From positions 496,001 through 560,000 of the forward strand of contig VFIW01000009.1 in the NCBI GenBank assembly GCA_006386115.1: a DNA stretch of 64,000 bases, given 5' to 3'. The position numbers and the translations under genes are program-made. This DNA comes from Globisporangium splendens. Lineage: Eukaryota; Oomycota; Peronosporomycetes; Pythiales; Pythiaceae. Shown one piece after another: positions 1 through 8,918 of this stretch (its first letter is position 1; each line of letters begins with the position of its first letter). The notes beneath the pieces were generated by a model, which saw nothing but the letters and a program-made list of their open reading frames with translations, had not been told where the DNA came from and did not search any database.

Positions 1-575
1 CTCCTTCCGCCGCTGGAGCGTTCAGCCACCAGAAAATGCGCAACTGCGATGTGCACAGCCGACTGTTTGAGCAAGCAGGGAAGAGCCCATCAGCTAATCA
101 GCCTTCTAAAATAGGTACCAGTGTACGATTATCTCTAGAGAGGGTTTGTTGCAGTTGCATTCAGCAACACCTATTGAAGCGACTGAGTTTATACTACATC
201 ACAACTTGCACAGGTTTATATAGTGAATGACTGATCCTGGTTTTGCCCAGTAATAACGTAGGCCACATTAACTCACTACAAAGGATCTATTTTATGTTTC
301 CCACATCAATATCGACTCATTCATCGCGTGGCACACATAGAAATATCCACATCGGGTCGAATTTGTCAATCTGACGTGGCGAGACATTGTGCAATCTTCC
401 AATCACAGCCGCGTTCACATCCATCGTTTCAGCCAATCAGGAAAAAGAATATGTTTAAAACACATTGAAGGACGTTGAATCTTTCCCCCTCAGCTTTGCT
501 GCGTGTCTTGCGTCCATGCTACCCACACGCCGCCGTCACATCCAAAGACACCCCCGTACATCCCACAGATCCGCG
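1..575. promoter_or_regulatory. Intergenic DNA and ETFB promoter
   Basis: No convincing gene is present. The last 180 bases carry CCAAT-type motifs (CCAAT near 397 and at 433-437), which suit a TATA-less housekeeping promoter for the gene starting at 576. A pyrimidine-rich stretch at 480-500 could be the transcription start area. This is inference from motif position only. Confidence 0.4.
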
Positions 576-1331
576 ATGAAGGTGCTGGTCCCCGTGAAGC
601 GCGTCGTCGACTACGCCGTCAAGGTCCGCGTGGCGCCCAAGGGCGTGGAGCTCAACAATGTGAAGATGAGCATGAACCCGTTCTGCGAGATCGCCGTGGA
701 GGAGGCCATCCGCCTCAAGGAGAAGAAGGTCGCGAGCGAGATCATCGCTGTGTCCATCGGCCCCAAGCAGGCGCAGGAGACGATCCGCACGGCGCTCGCT
801 ATGGGCGCCGACCGCGGCATCCACATCGAGACCGACCTGCGCACGGACCAGGAGCTGCAGCCGCTCGCGGTCGCCAAGATCTTAAAGGCGCTCGTCGAGA
901 AGGAGTCGCCGAACCTCGTGATCACTGGCAAGCAGTCGATCGACGCCGATGCCGCGCAAACCGGTCCGCTGCTCGCGGGTCTGCTCGACTGGAGCCAAGC
1001 CACCTTCGCGTCCAACGTGTCCGTCGAGGGCGAGAGCTTGACCGTGACCCGTGAAACGGACTCGGGCGTGGAGACGCTCAAGTTGGGTCTCCCTGCTGTC
1101 GTGACGGCGGATCTTCGTCTGAACGAGCCACGTTACGCCACGCTGCCCAACATTATGAAGGCCAAGAAGAAGAAGATCGACGTGCTGGCTGCCGACAGCT
1201 TCGGCATCGACTTGACGCCTCGCATCGAGTACATTGAAGTGAAGGAGCCTGCGGCGCGCAAGGCCGGTATCAAGGTCGCGGACGTGGACCAATTGGTAGA
1301 CAAGTTGAAGAACGAAGCTGGCGTGATCTAA
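576..1331 (+). CDS. ETFB: Electron transfer flavoprotein subunit beta
   Basis: ETF-beta pairs with ETF-alpha in the mitochondrial matrix. The dimer carries electrons from acyl-CoA and other dehydrogenases to ETF-ubiquinone oxidoreductase. The 251-residue product is family-sized. It opens with the typical [19 protein letters not shown], contains the central [11 protein letters not shown] region, and ends with the family's [15 protein letters not shown] segment and a C-terminal helix. I chose the ATG at 576 because homologs begin there. An in-frame ATG at 516 would add a basic 20-residue leader that could help import, so it is a real alternative; the frame open further upstream begins with TTG. 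There is no intron. The gene converges on SF3B6. Confidence 0.93.
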   Translation: MKVLVPVKRVVDYAVKVRVAPKGVELNNVKMSMNPFCEIAVEEAIRLKEKKVASEIIAVSIGPKQAQETIRTALAMGADRGIHIETDLRTDQELQPLAVAKILKALVEKESPNLVITGKQSIDADAAQTGPLLAGLLDWSQATFASNVSVEGESLTVTRETDSGVETLKLGLPAVVTADLRLNEPRYATLPNIMKAKKKKIDVLAADSFGIDLTPRIEYIEVKEPAARKAGIKVADVDQLVDKLKNEAGVI

Positions 1332-1841
1332 GTGGCCTCCGTGTGTGTGGCAAGCACACAGCTTTCGGTTGTAAGGTGAACGAGTAAGAACAAAATGGTG
1401 CTGCTGCTCCTGTGATGACAACCCAGCCACCATATCGCAAAGCAGTGTGTGCGTGTGTGTCGCCGATTTCCCCTCGCTGTCGTTTTCCCATTTGATCCAT
1501 TTAAGACAAACAACAAATCATAAATCCACACAGGCGTGTTGCTGTCATATGCCATTTTTTACTTTCATTCGATCTTAGGGAGCGAAAAAAGTGGGGTGCT
1601 TGCTTGTAAAATAATGCATCCGTTTTGGTATTATTATCTGCACTAATCCTCATGCGCACGCTTCTGGTTCTCCAATGCCGTCACTTTGCTTCAGATGGTG
1701 GAGCGCAATAAAATCTTCTGCGTTAGCCGCAACTCGAGCCCAAAGCGGCTCCTGAATATGCGCTTCTTTTCGCCGTACTTGTGTAGTGTGCGGGAGCTCT
1801 GCTGCTCGTTGTGTACTTGTTTTTTCTTTTTCGTAATTAAC
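1332..1841. other. Shared 3' region between convergent genes
   Basis: This stretch between the ends of ETFB (plus) and SF3B6 (minus) holds AT-rich sequence, a short TG run near 1446-1460 and no supported gene. It presumably contains both polyadenylation regions. Confidence 0.5.
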
Positions 1842-2299
1842 TTACTCGACGCCGTATTTCTGCTTGAGGTCCTGCAATTCCTGCTTCTGCTTCTCGACGT
1901 CCTGGCCCTTCTTGGTCTGCATGCGGTTCGCCTGGTAGTAGAGCACGATGAGGTACCGCCCGCACACATTGAACCCCGACAGGTGGTCGACGGCGTTCTT
2001 GGCGTCGTAGATGTCCTCGTAGACCACGAACGCCGTGCCGCGCGTGTCGTTGTTCACACCCAGGCGGATCTGCCGGATGGCGCCGTACTTGCCGAAGATG
2101 TCGTACATCTCCTCGGACGAGATTTTGAACGGCAGGTTGCGCACGTACAGGATGCGGTTCACCTCGGGCGGGAGACGCGCCTACGGGAGAGAGAGGGGGA
2201 GTATCAGACACAAGTGTACTAGGTGCGCAAGTGCACATTATTAACGCGCTATTAGTCACGTACGTTGCCGCGTCGTCCCTGCGTTGCCATGGCCGCCAT
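1842..2299 (-). CDS. SF3B6: Pre-mRNA branch-site protein p14 / SF3B6
   Basis: This small RRM protein of the SF3b complex in U2 snRNP contacts the branch-site region of introns. Two exons are supported: 2299-2264 (12 codons) and 2180-1842, separated by an 83-nt intron with donor GTACGT and acceptor TAG. The joined product is 124 residues, against about 125 in animals. Exon 2 opens with [20 protein letters not shown], the family's N-terminal signature including RNP2 (ILYVRNL). RNP1 follows as [10 protein letters not shown], then the [18 protein letters not shown] block, and a charged C-terminal helix. An ATG four codons inside exon 1 is an alternative start. Confidence 0.95.
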
Positions 2300-3059
2300 T
2301 GTGTCTGTGTCGCTTTGCCTTGTTGCTTTCTGGCTTTGGTTCCTTCCAAACGAGTGCCGCGAAACCTGTCAAATAGCATGGAGCAGAGTGCGCACTTAGT
2401 TTGAACTACGAAACAGACTGGTATTCGATTACATAGGTTTGATGATCATGTTCATGTCTACTGTATTAAGCTATCTCTTCAAACGAAGATGGATGGGATT
2501 GGTTGAAAATGCAGAATTCTTTCAACCAATAGAGTAACCAGATCGAGATCTTGCAAAGATCTCTCCTGCTTGAAAAGCCATGCCACCACAGACCAAGCAC
2601 TCATGACGCTGCTTCTTGCTGAGGGCTTTCGTCTCACCAACTGGTTGCCAGTAGATCGACGCACTGTCGCGGTGATGCCTCCACCCAGCTTCTAAGCAGA
2701 GAGCTTGAATGCGATCTGACGGCCTCCAACATCGTATCCTGCGTCTGTCGAGATCTGGGGTTCTGCTTTACTGCCCTGCGAGAAAACTGAGAATGAGTGG
2801 AAGGAAGGAAAGACCCAGAGCCAAAATTGTGCCATTCGTTGGAATTCTGTCCTCCTTATGGTGCATAGCCACTCAAAAGATCGCATCGCAATAGTGATGG
2901 CACCCTACTTTGAAGTCTGCACAACATCTGAACCCTCAGCCAATCAGTGAAGAGAATCACAGTGACTACCGAAACCCTACTCTGATTACTGTCAATGCTC
3001 ACGCACAAGCACCTGACAGAACAGCTTCACACCTACACCTGAAAAGCTCATTGTCAAAG
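2300..3059. promoter_or_regulatory. Intergenic DNA; pirin promoter with CCAAT box
   Basis: No gene is supported in these 760 bases. A CCAAT box in the context AGCCAATCAG lies about 118 bases upstream of the pirin ATG at 3060. An open frame continues upstream of that ATG to 2910, but its sequence does not resemble pirin and is probably 5' untranslated. Confidence 0.4.
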
Positions 3060-3938
3060 ATGTTCAAAGCACGTCAGATCGCTCTCAAATTCGTCGCCCA
3101 AGAGTTTACGGAAGGTGTCGGCGCCTCTGTGAGGCGCTCCATCGGAATCCGCAAGCTCCGCAACCTCGACCCGTTCCTCATGCTCGACGAGTTCGACGTC
3201 GGACTCCCTGGTGGCTTCCCGGATCACCCGCATCGCGGCTTCGAGACCGTCACGTACGTCTTGTCATCGTCCAAGGGACACATGCGCCACGAAGACTTTC
3301 TCGGCAATAAGGGCGAGCTGCGCGCCGGCGACCTCCAGTGGATGACCCCTGGCAAAGGCATCATGCACGCCGAGATGCCTGCGAGCAGAGAGAAAGCGCA
3401 CGGACTGCAGCTCTGGATCAACTTGCCCAAGGTCAAGAAGATCATGGCGCCGCGGTACCAGGAGATCAAGCGTGAGCAAGTGCCGCACGTGTTGAATGAG
3501 AGCAAGGACGTCGAAGCGATTGTGTTTGCCGGCGAGGTCTTTGGCACGAAAGGTCCGATCCAGACGGAAGCTCCTGTCACGTATGTTCACTTCCGATTAA
3601 AAGATAAAGCTTGTCTGGATTACTCGATCCCTGCAGGTCACAACGCGTTTGTGTATACGCTCGCGGGGTGTGGCTTTTGTTCTGCTGAACCGATTGAAGC
3701 TCACGAAGCCATCGTGATGGAGAAAGAGGGCGACGGTGTCCGTCTCGAAGCAAGTGAGTCCGAAGGACTGGACGTGATCGTCGTGTCAGGCCAACCTCTT
3801 GACGAACCTGTCGTGCAGCAAGGAATGTTCGTGATGACGACCAAGGACGAGATCCGTCAAGCGGTCGAAGACTTTAAATTCGCGAAGAACGGCTTCGAAA
3901 ATTCGCGCACTTGGCAATCGGATATCGCCAAAAAGTAA
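3060..3938 (+). CDS. PIR: Pirin, diverged single copy
   Basis: Pirins are bicupin proteins binding one Fe ion. Characterised members act as nuclear transcription cofactors or as quercetin 2,3-dioxygenases; which applies here is unknown. The 292-residue product has family length. The four metal ligands are present in the N-terminal cupin: His56 and His58 in DHPHRGFETVTY, and His103 and Glu105 in GIMHAEMP. The start was chosen where similarity to the array pirins (for example 31865-32776) begins. Compared with them it is clearly diverged, lacks their acidic SGNNDNDSEEE insertion, and ends SDIAKK instead of SDIGKSRW. No intron is seen. Confidence 0.93.
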   Translation: MFKARQIALKFVAQEFTEGVGASVRRSIGIRKLRNLDPFLMLDEFDVGLPGGFPDHPHRGFETVTYVLSSSKGHMRHEDFLGNKGELRAGDLQWMTPGKGIMHAEMPASREKAHGLQLWINLPKVKKIMAPRYQEIKREQVPHVLNESKDVEAIVFAGEVFGTKGPIQTEAPVTYVHFRLKDKACLDYSIPAGHNAFVYTLAGCGFCSAEPIEAHEAIVMEKEGDGVRLEASESEGLDVIVVSGQPLDEPVVQQGMFVMTTKDEIRQAVEDFKFAKNGFENSRTWQSDIAKK

Positions 3939-4750
3939 GCTTTCAAGGTGGTTCCAACAAGGATATTTAGTGGAATGTAATTGTGTCGACAAGTAGCGTG
4001 ATGGGATAAATGGAGCCTTTGATACCTCGGCGAGTTTTCGTCAATTAATTCTCGGTGAAGAAGGCGCCGTCATACGGAAAGTCTCGGCTACAAGGAAAAA
4101 GGGGTTTTCGCTTGTACAAGTCAAAACAATGCAAGCGCATGCTCAAATCCGCGCTAACAGGCGAAAGCATGGATAGTTTTCAAACGACAGTAAGAGCGGA
4201 TGAGCACTTCGGTTTATGTGCTGACCTTGTTTAATGTGAGCCTGTACACCATGTACTTGGCTACGCAGTTGTCGAGATAAGTAGCATCCTGGCTGAGAGG
4301 AGATATTAAGCAGGCTAGATGTAGTTCTAAAAAGGGCGAACTAGAACCTGCATATGTGATGTGTGCCTAACATATACTTTTTGTTACCCCTCAATTCCTC
4401 TTTACGCTTGGCATAGCGTTGATTTCATGCATCTTTTTTATTGTGATCTGACCGAAAGGCACAAGGAAGACCGACATGAAACAGCCATTTTCATGACTCC
4501 GAACTGCACCTCGTAATCTGCGCTGTAGTATGTGCAAACTGCGCACAAGGAGAGTAGAACAGAAGGAATATGGCAAAAGGTGAGATAGCAAAGTACATGC
4601 AGAATGATGGAACGAGGCAAAGCGCAAGCCTTGGTCCTAAGTTCTATCGTTGAAGCCACTTGAAGTTCTGATTCTGTTTCGCATTGCTCGACATCTCAGG
4701 TGCCTCCTAATTGTGCTCCAGCGTCTCAGCGTCAATTTTGGTCATGCCTT
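3939..4750. other. Intergenic, no gene seen
   Basis: AT-rich DNA with short frames only. Nothing recognisable was found on either strand. Confidence 0.5.
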
Positions 4751-4817
4751 CAACATGTCGCGCCATAAAAAGTGCTATTCTCATACCAATTAGTACTTTT
4801 TATGGAGCATTATGTGG
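4751..4817 (+). repeat. Palindromic pirin-associated element, left copy
   Basis: A 67-bp imperfect inverted repeat. The left arm contains CGCGCCATAAAAAGTGCT and the right arm, reverse-complemented, contains TGCTCCATAAAAAGTACT. A copy of the same length lies at 28292-28358 and longer 97-bp relatives lie upstream of every array pirin. It is either a miniature inverted-repeat transposon or a conserved regulatory palindrome. Confidence 0.6.
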
Positions 4818-4862
4818 ACATTTCGTTCAGATTTGGTGTTCGGATCCCAACGAGCAACATAA

Positions 4863-5310
4863 CGTGCCACACCGCGGAGTCTTCCAGCTGCTGTCCAAAC
4901 ACGGTGAGCAATTCGAGACACCGCTCGCTGCTGTTGTCGGTATCGCTGCTGCTGGTTTCGAAATCGACTCCACCCCTCCCCATTTTCTGGATGACTTGGT
5001 AAGCTTGATTGGCTTGTCCGACTCAGTTGCCACTTGTTCGGGAGATCACCGAAGTGTCCGACGTTAAACTCGTCGCATGAGGAACGGGTTGAAGACGCTA
5101 GTTTGTGAGTTCGAACCAGAGGGAAGACCTACCACGCGCTCACAAACTACGCTTGTGGTATGACTTCCCACTGGTTTAGATTTTTACTTGCGATTAAGGT
5201 CTCTGTTGATTGAGTGACAACGGCCGCGGACAAGAAACCGTTTGCATTCAACTTCGAAGAGTTTGGAGGACACAGGTTCGAAACGATCTACTGTCGGCAT
5301 GATATGTGTA
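4863..5310. pseudogene. Pirin pseudogene 1, deleted and partly inverted
   Basis: Two pieces of one broken pirin. Positions 4863-5090 read as pirin on the minus strand: the N-terminal part around LDPFLMLDEF lies near 5085-5030 and the C-terminal glycine/serine-rich part near 4960-4870, with the middle (roughly 450 bases, including the His103/Glu105 ligand pair) missing. Positions 5224-5310 resemble the pirin C-terminus but in the opposite orientation. The same deletion junction is found in the pseudogene at 27660-28080. An inverted repeat, TAGTTTGTGAG at 5099-5109 and CTCACAAACTA at 5139-5149, lies next to the inverted body. No open frame remains. Confidence 0.65.
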
Positions 5311-5485
5311 ACCACAAAATGCCTGCCGCCGTCGAGTCTGCCGCGAGTAGAGACCACACGCTTCCAGTTAGCGTGTACTATTTGGAATTCGAAACACCAC
5401 AGCCATACATGGCATCAAGCCAACCGCGATAAATACGTGCAAATAAAAAGAGAGACTGTATTGTATCAACAACCAAAATGAATTC

Positions 5486-5614
5486 GTAAATGATCGCAGC
5501 GCTGTTGTGATGTCCCTCAATTCCGAAGTGCTGGCAATATGTCCGTATATAAATCTACTTACGGATGTACCATATTTACAGAATCAGTCGACTACTGAAG
5601 CTGTTTTAGCCAAT
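5486..5614 (+). repeat. Segmental duplication block, inverted copy at 27327-27455
   Basis: This 129-bp block matches the reverse complement of 27327-27455, also 129 bp. Shared landmarks are TAAATGATCGC, TTACGGATGTACCATATTTAC and TTTTAGCCAAT. Weaker colinear similarity continues through 5224-5485 against 27456-27728, so the pseudogene and its 3' flank moved as one segment. Confidence 0.7.
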
Positions 5615-6207
5615 CATCTCGCGCGTGCTGTGTTGGCTTCTGATGTGCTGCAGTGTGCTGGCATATTTCTCTTTTTCTTCTGCTTCGAAGGACTGAGAAA
5701 GCACATTCATGCTGCGTATCACAGTCCGTCAATCCAGGATGTATCAGTGAACTGAGCATCTAATTAATTGAGATGTCAGCATGGTTACACTCTTGCACGA
5801 CGCAGGAGTTGGGCAGGTTTACTTTCGTGCTGTCCAATCCAGAGCACCTTGCGTCCAAAAGCTACACCGTATTTCACAAGTTTTGCTTCGAGTTCTGCAG
5901 AGAGTGTAGTGCTGATGAGGAAGCAACAGAGTCACCGAGCAGTTTTACGAACTCGAAATGTTGTTCTCTCGACCTATTAATTTAGGGGGTGCATTAGATA
6001 TGGCAGTATTCCAGCAAAAACCGTTTTGATTCGGATAAAGTGCGAGTCAGTAAAGCGTACTTTATTGTCGCAGCGTTTATGAACGTTTCCCCCAAGTCAA
6101 ACTCATTCTTTAAGTATCAAGGTGAGCACTGTCCGCACTTAGCGAGTCTCAAATTCCTTCTCATTTTGTGTGCCTTGAAGCGCAGACAAACTCCAGGAGA
6201 AAGAGCA
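5615..6207. other. Intergenic, possible 5' exons of the next gene
   Basis: No gene is firmly supported. A possible small first exon with ATG at 6079 and a donor at 6121 (AAG/GTGAGC) precedes the coiled-coil gene. The available acceptors do not join it to the downstream frame without a shift, so I did not include it. Confidence 0.35.
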
Positions 6208-8451
6208 ATGCTGCTGCAGCGCACGACGTCGCTCGTCGCGAGCGCGCTGGCGCAGGAGGAAGCGCGCTTCCGAGAGCACGCGCTCGTGCTTACAGAGGTG
6301 TGTGTGTGTGTGCGCCGTCAATGCGTGCAATCTGTAGTCTTGTTGGTTCATTGGTTCAAACGGGAGTAATGCTGACGTGAATGTCGCGTGTGTGAATGTC
6401 TTTGGGACTGTTGTGTCTTTGTTCTGTAGGTGCAAGCCGTGCTGGATGAGATGGTTTACGACGTGGAGATCTGCGCGCACGAGGGCGAAGTCGCAACACT
6501 GAAGCGAGAGCTCACGGCGGCGACGAGTGCGCTCGCGGAACACCAGCAGCGCGAACGGGACCTCGTCCAGGAAAGGCAGCAGGTACGGAAAAAGCAGATT
6601 GTGTATTCTTGCTGTATGGATTATTATTCAACAGATATGCATGCGGTTATAACAATGGTGGTGATGGTACTGTAGGCGTACGACTATGCGGCGCAAATGG
6701 AGCTACGCGGGAAGCAAACTGCAGCCAAGTTCCAGGAAAACATCGCCGTCGTGCTCTTGGAGCTTGCCAAGAAAGAAATGTACGCGTTGCGTATACGTGC
6801 AAGTTAGACGGTATGCACTCCTATAGACTCAGTTCTTTTGTGATTTTATTGCGCATCTATGCTGCAGAATCGAACAGGAGCTGGTGCAGGCACGGCAGCA
6901 AAACCTGCTGACGGCACAATTGTCTAAGGAATTAGCGAATGCGCAGCGCGAGATCCGAGAATTACACAGGAAGAACAGCATCCAGACTCTGCTCAAGAGA
7001 AATGGCCTTGCTGCTGGAGGCAAGGCGGTAGGAGCACGCGCCGTACAGAGCGGAGGTGCATGGGAGCATCAACACAGGGGACTGATCCCCGTGTCACCGT
7101 CGTCGTCGTCCACGTCGTCGCAATCCAGTGTGACATCGTCGCCACCAACAACAAGCAACAATCAGCTCATGGTGTCTTCTCAGCCGAATGAGTACCTGGT
7201 GCGGTGTCCAGGCAAGCTGCTTATGCACATATTCGCGTTCCTGGATGCCAACAGCGTGTTCGCAGTGGGTCTAACGAACCATTCCTTACTGGCACGCGTC
7301 CACGTCATGTTTGGGATGGAGACGGCCCTCGGCAATAGTGGCGGAGGAAGGCAACGCAAGCCCTCTCCTGTGAAGCAGAACCAGTCGTCGCCGAAACCAC
7401 GAAGCCAGCAGATCAAAGGGAGAAGCCAGAGCTTTATGAACCCATCAGAGAAAGAAAAGGCTCAGGTACGAGTACGTTTGCTTGGGCTTCACGAGTGGTG
7501 GCGCTTAGTGGTTTATTTCGTTGTTGTGGCTGCGGGTTGTAGCTCTCCAAAGCCGAGATGATCGTCAAGTCGCTGAAAAAAGACGAGATTAAGCTCTTTC
7601 ATGAAATGTCGACTCGGATGAAAGCATTGGAGGTACGCTGGTTATTTCTAAGACGTCCCTGCCAATAAGCGATGCTGCTGGCATTGTGGATGTCCATATC
7701 GTTAAACTCGCTGACTATGGCATGGATTACGATGTGTAGACTCACTTGGGCCAAGTGCAAGCCGAAAAAGAAGATATCGCTGCGCGCTTGCATGGCGCTG
7801 AAAACGTGCGCGACTTCCTCATGGACAAGCTCAAAGACCTCGAAGATCGGCTCTCGAGCATCATGGAGACGAGCAGCAAAAAAGACGAACAAGCGGCGCT
7901 CGACCGCGAAATCATTGGCTTCTTGGACGCGAAGACGCAGGAATATGAAACGACGCTGAAGAAGTGTGCCAAACAGAACGAAGAGTACCGCACTGAGCTC
8001 ACGCGGCTCCACGAGGAGCACAGTGCGAAAATGACTGTAAGCTCTCGTTTTTTGCCTGAGCTGTACTCCTGGCTTCGCAAGTGGAATGCACTTACTGAAT
8101 TTGCCATACTGACGATATTGCAGATCATTCAGGACATGGTGGAGCTGTTGACCCACGAGAAGCAAGACCTGGAGCTCCAACTTCGCGTACGTGAAAGTGA
8201 CCTACCTGCCTTGATTTGGAGTTTTCGACTTTGGGTTGTGTGGCGGTGACGTATGACTTATTCTTCTTGCGTTATGCCATGGGGTATGTGGATATGGCAT
8301 TTGTGTGATGCAGTCGCAACGGAAGGTGCTCGTGCGCGAAGTCAAAGTGCTCCGAGCCCAGAACCAGCAGCTCGTGACGGAGAAGGAGCAGTACTTTACC
8401 CAGTTGAAGCAGTTGAAGCGCGCTTTGCACCATTTGGACGAATTAACGTAA
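6208..8451 (+). CDS. Coiled-coil protein with F-box-like segment
   Basis: Eight exons join into one 510-residue frame: 6208-6297, 6430-6582, 6676-6779, 6868-7465, 7543-7632, 7740-8036, 8124-8186 and 8314-8451. All introns have GT/AG borders, and all are phase 0 except the third (phase 2). The protein is mostly heptad-rich helix (for example EQELVQARQQNLLTAQLSKEL). Residues around 185-225 are a Ser/Thr-rich linker, followed near 229-265 by CPGKLLMHIFAFLDANSVF, which resembles an F-box (leucine-rich helix, FLD, then a small-residue turn). That would suggest an SCF ubiquitin-ligase or scaffold role, but this is inference. The start is uncertain, since upstream exons may exist. I do not recognise a named family. 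Confidence 0.7.
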
Positions 8452-8580
8452 TGCAGTATAGTAATGATTGTCGTTCAATAGATGAATGGTGCTCACTGCG
8501 AAAATAACCTGAAGTAAGAGAGGTTGGATTTTGTCAGGTGAGCTTCCATTGGGTTCGAGATTGTTTTGTACACACAAAAC

Positions 8581-8846
8581 CCACGGGCTTCAACCCATGA
8601 AACCCGTTTACTTACATTTTCCAAGCATATCAAATGTAAACGGGTCAAGACCTGCGATCAGCACATGACCCATTTTTGTTTCATCCTGATGGATGAAGTG
8701 ATCAAAATCGCATGCATGCGATTACGGACAGGTTCAACGGGTTTACCCAACCACAATCGATTTTGACCCACCCACCCGTTTCCTGTATATTTAAAAGGTA
8801 AAATAACTGAACGGGTTTTTAACGGGTTGCGTTGAAGCCCGCATGG
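8581..8846. mobile_element. MITE-like inverted-repeat element
   Basis: About 266 bp bounded by imperfect terminal inverted repeats: CGGGCTTCAACCCATGAAAC at the left, and CGGGCTTCAACGCAACCCG on the opposite strand at the right. The interior is AT-rich and full of ACCCG/CGGGT half-sites, with no coding capacity. It lies in the 467-base gap just before the Lon gene. No clear target-site duplication was found, so the ends are approximate and the superfamily is not assigned. Confidence 0.6.
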
Positions 8847-8918
8847 CGTGGTCCACGTCGCCATGAAGGTTTGCGTGTGTGCTGATGGTTGCAGTGATCA
8901 ATTGTGCTGGACGGACGC

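Noticed and set aside
465..575. N-terminal extension of ETFB
   Set aside because: The long frame begins with TTG; homologs begin at MKVLV. The ATG at 516 is kept only as an alternative.
5100..5125. tRNA B-box-like GGTTCGAAC on the minus strand
   Set aside because: No matching A box or cloverleaf can be formed around it.
6040..6207. Upstream exon for the coiled-coil gene
   Set aside because: A donor exists at 6121 but no acceptor preserves the downstream frame.
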